47,446 nt of DNA from Candidatus Doudnabacteria bacterium (GTDB lineage Bacteria; Patescibacteriota; Doudnabacteria; UBA920), in the NCBI GenBank assembly GCA_003151625.1, contig PLYC01000010.1, positions 68,283-115,728 of the forward strand. The letters run 5' to 3'. The notes below the pieces were generated by a model. It had not been told where the DNA came from, did not search any database, and was given only the letters and a program-made list of their open reading frames with translations. Within the stretch, counting starts at the first letter, position 1. Each line of letters opens with the position of its first letter. Shown piece after piece: positions 37,205 through 46,600 of this stretch. The position numbers were made by a program, and so were the translations under genes.

Positions 37205-39070
37205 CTACTGGCTAACCGCGTTGGCTTTCGCGTAACTGGAGACTTCTGCTTGAGGCAGCGTGACAATTTTCTTTACGCTGTAGTGCCCGGCTTTAAACTG
37301 GTCCGCCGATAAGCCAAGAAGTTGCCCATTTTTTACTATATAAACTGTTCCATCGGCATCGCCTTTCACAAGCGTGCCGTCACGCGGCGGAACAGGCACG
37401 CCGCCAAACCACTCCACAAAAACCGCGGTGGTAAACACGTAGTCCGGCGTAATGCCGCGCTGTTTGGCCACAAACGCTGAGATTGGATGTGTTACCCCGT
37501 CTTTAAATTCATACAGCGAGCCGGCTTTGGAATCTACCGCAAAGAAAGTTTTATCTTTGGGCTGGGCATAAGCCGCGGTGGGCAAGGCGCTCATTTCATC
37601 ACTGGTAATTGTCCCCACTTGGCTTTGCTTATAGCCCTGGTTTTTAAATATATCGGCAATTACCGCGTGCTTTAAACCATCTTGCACTAAATAAATCGCA
37701 TTGCTCCCCTGTGTCTTTACCAAACTCCCGTCTTTGGGCGGCACTAAACCATTTTGCGTGTAAGTGGAAATTTCCGCATCCGACACCAAAACAATTTGTT
37801 TGGGTTTAATTTTATTTTGATTGAAGGTGAAAGAGCTGAATAATTTAATTTCGCCGTTCTGTACCAAATACACAGCCGGCTGGGTCTGGCCGCGAATAAT
37901 GGTTCCGTCTTTGGGCGGTAAAATTGTGCCGCTGGTAAACAATCCCGCGTCACTTGAATTAACCGCCAGAGCCGAGGCGGCAGACAAACCTCTTTGCGAA
38001 ATTACAAAAGTCGAGGCCGGATGTTTAACCCCATTTAAAAATACATATGTTTGCCCGTCCGGCGTTTTTATTACCGTGTTATCTACCGGCGCGTAAACCG
38101 CGCCCGTGGGATAATCCGCGTATTCATTTGGGGAGATAGTAACTTTGCCGGTAATATTAAGCCCCCTGGCCTGAGCCACAAAATCCGGAATTAACTGCTT
38201 GCTTCCGTCCTCTATAACGTAAGTGTCAGCGCCGCCGGCCAAAGCCACCAGAGTGCCGTTTGGATATTTAAACCAGGCCTGAAAAAACTTCCAAAAATTA
38301 TAATTCCCGTTAAACACATGCGGGGTGTAGCGATAAAGCGCGGCCGTGGCATTGTCTGACAAAGTTACATTTTCCTGCGCCGGAATATTATCGTATCCGC
38401 CTAAAGTGTTGTCTAAAACAATAACCTGGCCTACTTTGCTGACACTTCCGTTGTAAGCGGGCCCCCTTCCGCCGGCAGTGGAAAAAGATTTCATAAGGGA
38501 TTTAGCCGCGCCCAAATAGCGGTTGCCGCTGCTGTCCAAATTGCCAAATAATTGATAGTAAAAACCGGGAAATAAATTCCAACAACTTACATTGTCCCCG
38601 CAATTAAAACCCATTGCGTGATCTATGGCCGTTTGCGCGGCGGCAGGCGTTGCGTATTGTTGATCAACCAATCCCTCCTCTTTTTCCATAGTCACCAAAA
38701 TAACCTGGGGGTTTAAACCCGTGGACTGCGAGGCGTCCCAAATTAATTGCGCCGCGGTGCGCAAATAAGACAAGTTCGGTTCGGGGTCGTCCAGCGATTG
38801 CTTTAACATAGTAATGCTGGGTTCTTTTAGCTCAACCAAAAAACTCGGATCGGTGTTAGCCAAAACCGAGCCTTTAATTTGCAAAAATTTTTGAATGCCG
38901 GCCGCCCCGCCAAAAGTTTGGGTATCGGAAAAAGCCGAGTCGGAAATAAGGTTGTTAGCGTTAAAACCCGGGTCCACAGTTTGAGCCGCAACCAAAAGCG
39001 GAATAGAAATTAACATTACCGCGCTGATAAATTTTAAGGTTTTTGTTTTTAGCATAAGAAGTATTGACAT
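37205..39070 (-). CDS. Secreted lysozyme-like protein with six C-terminal repeats
   Basis: A 621-residue exported protein. Signal peptide about 1-29 (basic start, SAVMLISIPLLVAAQ). The N-terminal half (about 95-270) has the look of a lysozyme/glucosaminidase fold: AQLIWDASQSTGLNPQVILV and TMEKEEGLV with candidate acidic residues, AMGFNCGDNVSCWNLFPGFY and YLGAAKSLMKSF. The rest (about 271-621) consists of six repeats of about 58 residues. Each begins P-x-D-G-T-x-(V/I)-K, then VYxVxNGxKHP/L, then F-x-x-x-G. The same repeats end the subtilisin at 39141. They probably bind a cell-surface partner, by inference. TATAAT ends 11 nt before ATG 39070, so it likely has its own near-leaderless mRNA. ATG 39055 is an alternative start. 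Confidence 0.8.
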   Translation of the reverse strand: MSILLMLKTKTLKFISAVMLISIPLLVAAQTVDPGFNANNLISDSAFSDTQTFGGAAGIQKFLQIKGSVLANTDPSFLVELKEPSITMLKQSLDDPEPNLSYLRTAAQLIWDASQSTGLNPQVILVTMEKEEGLVDQQYATPAAAQTAIDHAMGFNCGDNVSCWNLFPGFYYQLFGNLDSSGNRYLGAAKSLMKSFSTAGGRGPAYNGSVSKVGQVIVLDNTLGGYDNIPAQENVTLSDNATAALYRYTPHVFNGNYNFWKFFQAWFKYPNGTLVALAGGADTYVIEDGSKQLIPDFVAQARGLNITGKVTISPNEYADYPTGAVYAPVDNTVIKTPDGQTYVFLNGVKHPASTFVISQRGLSAASALAVNSSDAGLFTSGTILPPKDGTIIRGQTQPAVYLVQNGEIKLFSSFTFNQNKIKPKQIVLVSDAEISTYTQNGLVPPKDGSLVKTQGSNAIYLVQDGLKHAVIADIFKNQGYKQSQVGTITSDEMSALPTAAYAQPKDKTFFAVDSKAGSLYEFKDGVTHPISAFVAKQRGITPDYVFTTAVFVEWFGGVPVPPRDGTLVKGDADGTVYIVKNGQLLGLSADQFKAGHYSVKKIVTLPQAEVSSYAKANAVSQ

Positions 39071-39081
39071 AATTGAACAAA

Positions 39082-39087
39082 ATTATA
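39082..39087 (-). promoter_or_regulatory. -10 box of the lysozyme-like gene
   Basis: TATAAT on the minus strand, 11 nt before ATG 39070. A TTGACA lies at 14 nt, too close for a standard -35. The spacer also holds AATTTTGTCAATTTT words. Confidence 0.55.
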
Positions 39088-39140
39088 CCTGTGCTTAATT
39101 TTGTCAATTTTATTTAATTTTGGTCAATTTTGTCAATTCC

Positions 39141-41012
39141 CTATCTTATATAAGCGTCACCCTTCGGGTAGCCCGCAATGTCGTTGTCGGGAACGGTCAT
39201 AATTGGAAAAACATTCAAGCCGCGATCCACAAAAAAAGCGTAATTTACCGGGTGCAACACCTGGCCAATTACCCAATAAACTGTTTGGTTGCCGGCCGCT
39301 TTAATGACAGACCCATCAAGTGGGGGCAAAAAACTACCGGTGGCCCAGGAGTCAAGCTCCTCATAACTTAAAGTGTTGACGTTGGCAAAATTAAAGCCCC
39401 GTTGTACAAAAACCTGATAGGTTAAGGGCAACTTTTGTCCATTTTCTATAATATAAACGGTTGGGCTTTTATCAAACTTTACCAAGGTGCCGTCTGTTGG
39501 TGTCACATAAGCCCCTTCGGAAAACCCGGAGAGTGCGTCGGAGAGAGCTGTGGTGACAGTGGTGGTGGAAAAACGCTGATTAAAAACAAATGGGGAAACC
39601 AAACGCTTTTGACCGCCAAGGATTTCGTATACCGCGCCGTTTAAGTCCGTAACCTTAACTAAATTGCCTTCGCTAAACGGTTGAGAAATTGCCGATTGCA
39701 GGCTTTTTAAAACATCAATCCTGCCGGCACCCAAAAGCCCTCGGCACGAAGCGCCGCCGCACTGGCTAAGGTTTAAATCGTCAATTGGGTCGGCCGAGGA
39801 AATAATACGGTCGCGAATTTGAATATTGCTGGCGGAAGGGTAAAGTGATTTAATTAAAGCCGCCTGCCCTACCACAAACGGCACGGCCAAAGAGGTGCCT
39901 GAGCCGTAAGCGTAAGAATTAGGCGCGGATTTTTGCGTTAATGGGTCAAAATTTATGGTTGAAAGGATTCTTTTGCCGGGAGCGGAAACATCTATGCAAT
40001 TTTTTCCGTAATTGGAAAAGTCCGGCTTAATATCATTTTGGTCGGTGGCCACAACCCCAATCACCATATTGTAATTGTTGTCGTCGCAAATCGGAAAAAC
40101 CGGATTTTCATCCAAATTACCGCCGGTTGTCGCCACGTCGTTTCCCGCGGCCGCGACAATTAAAACATTTTTATTGAAGGCATAAGTTATGGCATTCGAT
40201 AGTGTGGTATCATGTCCAAAACCAATGCCGCCCACGCTAAGGTTAATAAACTGGGCGCCGTTATCCGCGGCCCAAACTATGGCCTGGGCTAAAGTGTCGG
40301 CGTCGCCCTGGCCTTTGCTGTCCAGGGACTTTATGGGCATGATGGTAATTTGCCAGTTGTTGCCAACCACCCCAATGCCGTTATTGGCTGAAGCGCCTAA
40401 AATTCCGGCTACCAGCGTGCCGTGACCGTTATCGTCGGAGTTAGAACCAACTGGGATGGCCTGCTTATTTACAAAATCAAATCCCGGGACGTAATTAATG
40501 GATTTCAAATCCTGATGCGTAGCGTCTATGCCGGTATCTATAACTGCCACAATATTACTTTTGCTCCCAGTTGTTTTTTGCCAGGCATCCACAAAACCCG
40601 CTTTCACCAGGCCCCATTCTTTGTCTATATTTTGAGGGTCGGTCGTAAAACCAGGGTCGTTTAAAACTACGCCGGCTGCCGCGATTTGTTGTTCATTTTC
40701 CAAATAAACAAAATCACCGCTTAAATAAGTTTTTAAAAAGCTTAAAGAATTGGGGGATTTAAAGCTGTAAATATTTTGGAACTGTTGGGTTTTGTTTCCG
40801 GCAAAAAGATGATTAATATTTGTACCCACGGTTAAAAGTTCCGGATAATGGTTTGGGTTTGTAAGCTGAATGACATAGCCATTCTCAGTAGTCTGAGCCG
40901 CAGAGGCTAAAACCCGAATGGGGCAATTTGCCAAAATTAAAAACAAAAGCAATAAGCCGACGGCTGCGTTGAATATATATTTAGATTTAGATTTTTGGCT
41001 GATAAATTTCAT
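39141..41012 (-). CDS. Subtilisin-like S8 protease with three C-terminal repeats
   Basis: A 623-residue secreted protease. Signal peptide about 1-37 (KYIFNAAVGLLLLFLILANC). A short propeptide region follows to about 130. The catalytic triad is complete: Asp in VAVIDTGIDATHQDL (about 155-169), His in NGHGTLVAGIL (about 194-204) and Ser in GSGTSLAVPFVVGQAALIKS (about 372-391), with the oxyanion Asn in VAAAGNDVAT (about 285). It is closest to thermitase-type S8A enzymes. A Cys pair (CGGASC, about 423) may form a disulphide. The last about 180 residues are three repeats of about 59 residues of the P-x-D-G-x-x-x-K / VYxIxNGQ type shared with the gene at 37205. It starts 14 nt after the GT2 gene and is co-transcribed with it. 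Confidence 0.92.
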   Translation of the reverse strand: MKFISQKSKSKYIFNAAVGLLLLFLILANCPIRVLASAAQTTENGYVIQLTNPNHYPELLTVGTNINHLFAGNKTQQFQNIYSFKSPNSLSFLKTYLSGDFVYLENEQQIAAAGVVLNDPGFTTDPQNIDKEWGLVKAGFVDAWQKTTGSKSNIVAVIDTGIDATHQDLKSINYVPGFDFVNKQAIPVGSNSDDNGHGTLVAGILGASANNGIGVVGNNWQITIMPIKSLDSKGQGDADTLAQAIVWAADNGAQFINLSVGGIGFGHDTTLSNAITYAFNKNVLIVAAAGNDVATTGGNLDENPVFPICDDNNYNMVIGVVATDQNDIKPDFSNYGKNCIDVSAPGKRILSTINFDPLTQKSAPNSYAYGSGTSLAVPFVVGQAALIKSLYPSASNIQIRDRIISSADPIDDLNLSQCGGASCRGLLGAGRIDVLKSLQSAISQPFSEGNLVKVTDLNGAVYEILGGQKRLVSPFVFNQRFSTTTVTTALSDALSGFSEGAYVTPTDGTLVKFDKSPTVYIIENGQKLPLTYQVFVQRGFNFANVNTLSYEELDSWATGSFLPPLDGSVIKAAGNQTVYWVIGQVLHPVNYAFFVDRGLNVFPIMTVPDNDIAGYPKGDAYIR

Positions 41013-41026
41013 TAGACAGTTATATC

Positions 41027-41746
41027 CTATTTATATTTTCCGCTCCACAAATTCAGGCGGACTTCAACAACCTCTAAAAGCATGCTAATCATTCCGCCCA
41101 ATTTAACATGGCTTTCGGAGTCATTTACCCAGGTTATCGGTAGCTCTTTAATTTTAAAGCCTTGTTTTCTAGCGAGAGCTAAAATTTCTACATCAAATGC
41201 CCAACGGTAAATCGTTTGTTTTGAAAAAATCGCCTGGCTGGATTTGGCCGAAAAAGCCTTAAACCCACATTGTGAATCTGTCACGCCAACCGGGACTAAA
41301 GTGTGAACAATAAAACGAAAGACGCCGCCCAAAAAATCTCTAAACGGAGACTGTTTAACCGCGATGTTCGAGCCCTGTATTCTGCGGGAGCCAATTACAA
41401 TGTCATATCCCTGATCAAAAAACGGCAAAAATTTTATTATTTCATAAACTTTCGTGGAATTGTCGGCATCCATAAAAACTCTGACATCTCCGGTTGCTTC
41501 CAGCATCCCCTGCTTTGTTACCCAGCCCTTGCCGTGATTTAGCTTATTGTCAATTAATTTTAAATTTGGAACCTTTGCCGTCAATTTTTGGACAACCGAA
41601 GATGTTGCGTCTTTTGAGCCGTCGTTTACCACCAAAATTTCGTAGGGAAAGGTTTGTTTTTGTAAAAAATCGCTTACTGCCAATAAAGTTTTTTCTATGC
41701 GTAATTCTTCATTATACGCTGGAATAATAACCGATAATTTTTGCAT
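41027..41746 (-). CDS. Dolichyl/polyprenyl-phosphate sugar synthase-like GT2
   Basis: A 239-residue GT2 enzyme resembling dolichyl-phosphate glucosyl/mannosyltransferases (ALG5/DPM1-like). These load a polyprenyl phosphate with one sugar for use outside the membrane. LSVIIPAYNEELRIEKTLLA (about 4-23), EILVVNDGSKDAT (about 36-48), LNHGKGWVTKQGMLEATGDV (about 69-88) and the catalytic DxD in RVFMDADNST (about 89-98) match. DSQCGFKAFS (about 157-166) and RWAFDVEILALARKQGFKIK (about 181-200) are equally diagnostic. No membrane domain is attached. It precedes the subtilisin gene by 14 nt; that coupling hints at glycosylation of exported proteins, by inference. Confidence 0.92.
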   Translation of the reverse strand: MQKLSVIIPAYNEELRIEKTLLAVSDFLQKQTFPYEILVVNDGSKDATSSVVQKLTAKVPNLKLIDNKLNHGKGWVTKQGMLEATGDVRVFMDADNSTKVYEIIKFLPFFDQGYDIVIGSRRIQGSNIAVKQSPFRDFLGGVFRFIVHTLVPVGVTDSQCGFKAFSAKSSQAIFSKQTIYRWAFDVEILALARKQGFKIKELPITWVNDSESHVKLGGMISMLLEVVEVRLNLWSGKYK

Positions 41747-41796
41747 ATGTTGATTAAAATTTCATTACAGTTAAGTTATTTAATTATAACATAAGC

Positions 41797-41817
41797 ATAC
41801 AATGGGCACCATTGTAT
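41797..41817. repeat. Intergenic ATACAATGG/CCATTGTAT hairpin
   Basis: Nine-bp arms around GCA. Its 17-nt core equals each arm of the palindrome in the GT2 gene at 28141-28181. Confidence 0.9.
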
Positions 41818-41882
41818 CAGAATATACCATAACAGCTATATAAATAGACGTAATCCCCAAGGTTTTGTTTCTATATATTATA

Positions 41883-41925
41883 TTTAAAAAGACTTTTTGC
41901 TGCTTGGGCAAAAAGTCTTTTTAAA
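41883..41925 (-). terminator. Terminator of galE
   Basis: Perfect 18-nt arms (41883-41900 and 41908-41925) with TTTTT on either strand, 12 nt past the galE stop. Confidence 0.92.
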
Positions 41926-41936
41926 TAACTATCATT

Positions 41937-43112
41937 TCATACATCCTTCATAACCTGCCAGCTGGTGGAAATCATATTTTCCAGACTGCTGTATTTTAAT
42001 TCGTAGCCGAGTTGGTTTAAAAGTTTGGAATTGTCGGCGATTAGTTCGGCCGGGTCACCGGCGCGGCGCGGCGCGACCTCCATAGGGATTATTCTGTTAA
42101 TAACTTCCGATGCGCAGTTTACAACTTCGGCCACGCTGGAACCGCGGCCGGTGCCAATGTTAAAAATTTCAAACTTTTCCATTTCGTCCATTTTTTGCAA
42201 AGCCAAAATGTGCGGCAAAACTATATCCAAGACGTGCACGTAGTCGCGAATACAGGTTCCGTCGTTAGTTGGATAATCGTTGCCAAAAACTTCTAATACC
42301 GGCTGGGCACCTTTGGCCACCTGCATAACTTTGTAAATTAAGTGCGACTGATGCGTGGGCACAATTCTGGCCTCGGTGTCAAAGCCGCAGGCGTTAAAGT
42401 ATCGAAAGGCCACGGCTTTAAAACCCATATATTCGCAAAAATATTTAATTAGCCTTTCACTTAAAAGTTTGTTGGAGCCGTATGGATTTTTTGGACGCAA
42501 AGGCGAATTTTCGGAAATTAGCACTTTTTCAGGTTCTCCGTAAACCGCGGCTGAAGAAGAAAAAATAATTTTTCTAACGCCGCTTTCATTCATAATACCG
42601 AGCAGCTTTATAATATTGGCAACATTATTTTCCAAATAGGCCAGCGGCTGTTTTACCGATTCCTCCACTTCCAGGCTCGCGGCCATATGGAACACCGCTT
42701 CAAAATTGTTGGAGGCAAAAATATCTTTAAGCAAACTTACATCGGCTAAATCTCCTTCTATGAATACCGCTTTTGGATCTATGTTGTCTTTCCTGCCGGT
42801 AGACAAATTATCCAGCACGACGACTTCATAACCGGCTTTAATAAGTTCCCTTACCAAATGACCGCCAATATATCCGGCGCCGCCGGTGACTAAAACTTTT
42901 TGTCTTACCATATTTTTTACCGGCCGGGTCCGGGTTAATGTTGCTGTTTCCCCAAACGACAAAGTTGATGTGTTTTGCATTTGATTAAGTAAAATATTAT
43001 ATCGGTCTATGCTTAATACTACCACAGCCGGCTTGTCTTGGAAATTTAAAAGCATTCCCCCGCCCCTTGCGTTAGTTTCCTCTATAAGTTCCTGCAGGTA
43101 AAAATTGTCCAT
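41937..43112 (-). CDS. galE: UDP-glucose 4-epimerase with N-terminal Phd/YefM-like segment
   Basis: A 391-residue protein. Residues from 68 on are a complete short-chain epimerase: KVLVTGGAGYIGGHLVRELI (NAD-binding GxxGxxG), VVLDNLSTGRKDNI, FSSSAAVYGEPE, the catalytic Tyr-x3-Lys in NPYGSNKLLSERL, FRYFNACGFD and the C-terminal RRAGDPAELIADNSK. It interconverts UDP-glucose and UDP-galactose, feeding surface glycans. Residues 1-67 are extra: LIEETNARGGGMLLNFQDKP followed by AVVVLSIDRYNILLNQM looks like the second half of Phd/YefM antitoxins (x-x-x-V-V-V-L-S-x-x-x-Y-x-x-L). ATG 42911 would start a normal GalE without it. Neither start has a Shine-Dalgarno. So this is either a real fusion or an adjacent frame without a stop. 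Confidence 0.9.
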   Translation of the reverse strand: MDNFYLQELIEETNARGGGMLLNFQDKPAVVVLSIDRYNILLNQMQNTSTLSFGETATLTRTRPVKNMVRQKVLVTGGAGYIGGHLVRELIKAGYEVVVLDNLSTGRKDNIDPKAVFIEGDLADVSLLKDIFASNNFEAVFHMAASLEVEESVKQPLAYLENNVANIIKLLGIMNESGVRKIIFSSSAAVYGEPEKVLISENSPLRPKNPYGSNKLLSERLIKYFCEYMGFKAVAFRYFNACGFDTEARIVPTHQSHLIYKVMQVAKGAQPVLEVFGNDYPTNDGTCIRDYVHVLDIVLPHILALQKMDEMEKFEIFNIGTGRGSSVAEVVNCASEVINRIIPMEVAPRRAGDPAELIADNSKLLNQLGYELKYSSLENMISTSWQVMKDV

Positions 43113-43269
43113 AGTTCGGATATTATCGGATTAATCGGAAGTCGGCATGTCAGACGCGGCAGACCGGATATGCGTCCGATTTATCCGACTTTCTTATTTT
43201 TCCGATTTTCCGTCTAAAAAAACAGCCGTAAAAAAACATTTTGCGCTGTTGTTTGTTTTGGTATTTACT

Positions 43270-43361
43270 CCTCACATTCTCTGATAAAAAAAATCAAACT
43301 GTAGATTTTTTTCGACCCCCGACTTCCTAAATAAATTTAGTTTGTCAGATAGAATGTGTGG
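43270..43361. ncRNA. Unassigned structured element (possible small RNA or mobile hairpin)
   Basis: CCTCACATTCTCTGA (43270-43284) pairs with TCAGATAGAATGTGTGG (43345-43361), and CAAACT (43295-43300) pairs with AGTTTG (43339-43344) right next to it. The stem continues across one bulged A-rich side. A G+C-rich internal part (CGACCCCCGACTTCC) sits in the loop. Both strands could form it. It is not a terminator (no T run directly after) and fits no RNA family I know. Confidence 0.4.
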
Positions 43362-43498
43362 GGTTTATTTGTGCGTCTTACTTTAAACTAATAATAGCAT
43401 AATAGCACTTAAAACTAAAATTGCAAACTGCCCTTATATAAGGCTAAAATACTAAATCTGCCAGACATATCCACATGGACGGTATCTATGATTTCAAT

Positions 43499-43531
43499 AA
43501 AACACCTCCGCCATTACGGCGGAGGTGTTTT
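43499..43531 (-). terminator. Terminator of the DUF11 surface protein gene
   Basis: AAAACACCTCCGCC (43499-43512) and GGCGGAGGTGTTTT (43518-43531) pair perfectly around ATTAC, 96 nt past the stop at 43627. Confidence 0.93.
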
Positions 43532-43626
43532 GTCTCAGCGCTTATATCAGCGTCCCTATCACCCCTTCGACTTCGCTCAAGGTGACCCTGGGTTTTGCCG
43601 AATTGGTCAGCGAATAATCAGCGTCT

Positions 43627-46600
43627 TTAGGTGAAGATAAGCTGCATTAATGTCTTTCTTTTTTGGAAGACCGCGGCTAAGGCGGTTAACATTGTAGAGA
43701 AGACAAAGGCATTAGTGTCGGCTCCGGTTTTCGGGGCGACAAAAGCTCCTAAGACTTGCGGGATGTTGATTCTGATAGTTACGGTGTTGCCATAAGTGTT
43801 GGTCATAACGTAGCTCAAACTCGGCGACAAAGAATACTTAACTCTAACCTGGAAGCTCCTGGTTACACTGCCGTTAGCCGGAACGGTTATCCCCGGAAAA
43901 GTAATTATATTGCCGTTTAAGCTACCGCCGCCATTGTCCGACATATCGGCGTAAGGCAGAACTTGGGACAAATCATCGGTAATTATAAAGTTGTTAGCCG
44001 GAGAATTACCGCTGTTGGAAACCGTTAATGTGTAGGTGATGTAATCTTCTTTAGAAGCCGCAATGGAAGAAGCGTCCTGATTCTTAGTGTTATTAAAGGC
44101 GCTCTTGCTGTAGCTTAGGTTTACGTTGCTCCCCAAAACATTGCCGGTGCCGTTAATAAACACCCAGGCGCTGGCCTGTACCGTGCCGGCGTTATCGGAA
44201 CTGGCGTTGGCAATATTTTGGATGCTGGCCGAAGTGTTACCGTTGACACTAACCTGGAAATCTATTCTGGCCGGCTGGCCGGAGGTTAAATTACCCAGAT
44301 ACATACCATTATAAAGATTATTGTCGGAAGCATTTGTACCGTTAACCGTTATGCTGCCGGGAATTAAAGATAATCCGCCTGGTAATGTATCGGTAACGCG
44401 AACATTGTTGGCAGTGGCCGAACCGGTGTTGGTTACAACAATTTCAAACTGCGCGGTGTCGCCATTATTTACATTTACGCTATTGCCGTAAGTCCCGCCA
44501 AAGGAATTTCTGACCCCTTTGGTAATGGACAGCTGGCTGAACTGATTGGCCGGCACGACATTGCCGTTGCTGCTAATATATACCGTGTTGTTATAGGTAT
44601 AACTATTGGTAACAGTTGAGTTGTTACTGTTGTTAACGGAATTATTAGTGTTTGTTGTATTATTGCTGTTGTTAACCGAGTTATCTGTGTTGGTTGTTGT
44701 TGTTGTAGTTGTATTGCAGGAAAGGTTAACACAATTGTTATTAGTAGTACTACCGCCGTTGTTGCTCGAGGCTGTTCCTGGCACTGTGACCAGCGCCTGT
44801 GCTGTTTGGCTGGCGGCGTTGTCCGAGGAAACGGTAGCGGTGTTGTTTATATTTACATCGTTCGTGGAAGCCGTAACGTTTACAGTTCCCTGATAAGTAA
44901 CGGTTACACTGCTTCCTGCCTGCAAATCACCAATCGAAATTCCCTGGGGAATCCCGCCGGTAAAACTTGTAGAAACAGTAATGTTGGAAAGCGGCTGAAC
45001 TCCGGTTGGGTTGTTGTCGTTAACATAGACGTTCTTAGCGGTAGCCTGTCCGATATTTTTTACTATAACCTGGTATTTAACTACATCGCCTTTACTGGCT
45101 GTCACCGATGAACTGTATCCCCCGCCCTTAGTCAAGTTGGACACCTGTTTGGTAATAGATAGTGTCGGCTGGCCTTGCTGGACAAAATTTACTGTCACCA
45201 AAGCTTGATCTTGTACACTGTTGGCGTTGTCAGCACGAGCCGAGGCGGTGTTGTTAATAGTTCCGCTGGTAATATTGATTTTTGCCTGATATGTAATAGT
45301 AACCGGAGTTTGGCTAATGGTCTGGAATGTTAAGCCGGTGCCAAGACCACTGCCAGAAGGCTGGCCGCTAACTTGCGTAGAGCCATTAATTACGGTTATG
45401 CCAGGATCAAAACTGTCGGTTACAGTGACATTATTTAAGTTTACGGAAGTGCCGGCTGAAACCTGAATCTGATATTGTAAAATATCATCTTTCTTGCCAA
45501 CAGTGCTATGTGAATAACCTGAATCATTTCCCGTAATATTTTTTACAGTTTTGGTTAAGACGATTACGCCGTTTTGCGCAACCGGAGTCCCGTTAACAAT
45601 AACGCTACAGTTGGCGGTCTGACCATCGCTGCTGGAAACCGTAACAGTATGGTTGGCCGAAGAGTTGGAAGTATTGGTATATGTCGGATTGTAAGATGTG
45701 CCGCTGCCGTTAGACGGGCTGCCGTCGCCGCTCCAGTTGTAAGGAGAATTGCCTCCCTGGGCGGTAAAGTTAGCCTGCTGGCCGGAATTGATGGTGGAGT
45801 TGCCAACAGAACAGGTTAACTGTCCGGCGTTGGCCGGAGTAGTAACCTGGGCGGAAGTTAAGAACGTGTTGCAGGTATTGTCATACATCTTAAAGGTATA
45901 GCTGCTGCCGGCCAATAGACCGGTCACAGTCTGGCTGCCGCTGGAATTACCAATAGTTACGGTATTTTCATAGCTGGAACCCGGATTGATTTGAGTAATT
46001 TTAATCTGGTTGCTGCCGGTGGAAGACCAGGTTAAGGTCACGGAATAGTTAGAGCCGTTTTTAACCGGAGTAGAAACGTTTAAGGCAAAGTTGGAGTCAG
46101 CCTGACAAATGGGAGTTGAGCTCACGGTTACTGTGGCCGAATCGCTGACACTATTGGCGTTGGAAGCGCTGGCTGTAGCGGTATTGGTATAGGTGCCGCT
46201 GGTAGCGTTAACCGCCATAGTATAGGTTACGGTCACTGAACCTCCGGCAGCTACAGAGCCGAAGTTTAAGCCGCTTTGCAAACTACCGCTGGTTGAGACA
46301 CTGCTGCCGTTGACACCCGAAGTGGTAATGTTAGTGGCATTGGAACCTTGAGTATCGGAGATAGTAACATTGTTGGCAGTTACAGAGCTGGTGTTGGTTA
46401 CGGTTATTAAATAGCGGACGGTATCGCCGGGCTTGGCAGAGGCGGTTTTGGCATAATTACCGGTTTGGCTGGGGCCTAAGTTTCTAACCTGTTTGGTTAT
46501 GGATAACTGGGCATTTTGGGTAGTACCGCACGCATCAGCCGCCGGGCTTAAAGTCTGAGTCTGATCGGAAATACCGTCTCCGTGCAGTCTAAATACGTAG

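Larger units (their letters stand above)
43113..43626. other. 514-nt spacer: word repeats, structured element, terminator
   Basis: 43118-43215 carries CCGATT/AATCGG words with GACGCGGCAGACC between them. 43222-43250 has AACAGC/GCTGTT in T-rich DNA, a possible weak terminator. 43270-43361 is a long imperfect hairpin described separately. 43499-43531 is a terminator. 43560-43590 holds a CACCCCTTCGACTTCGCTC palindromic repeat of the same broad class as that in the GT4 at 4242. No open frame of note. Confidence 0.7.
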
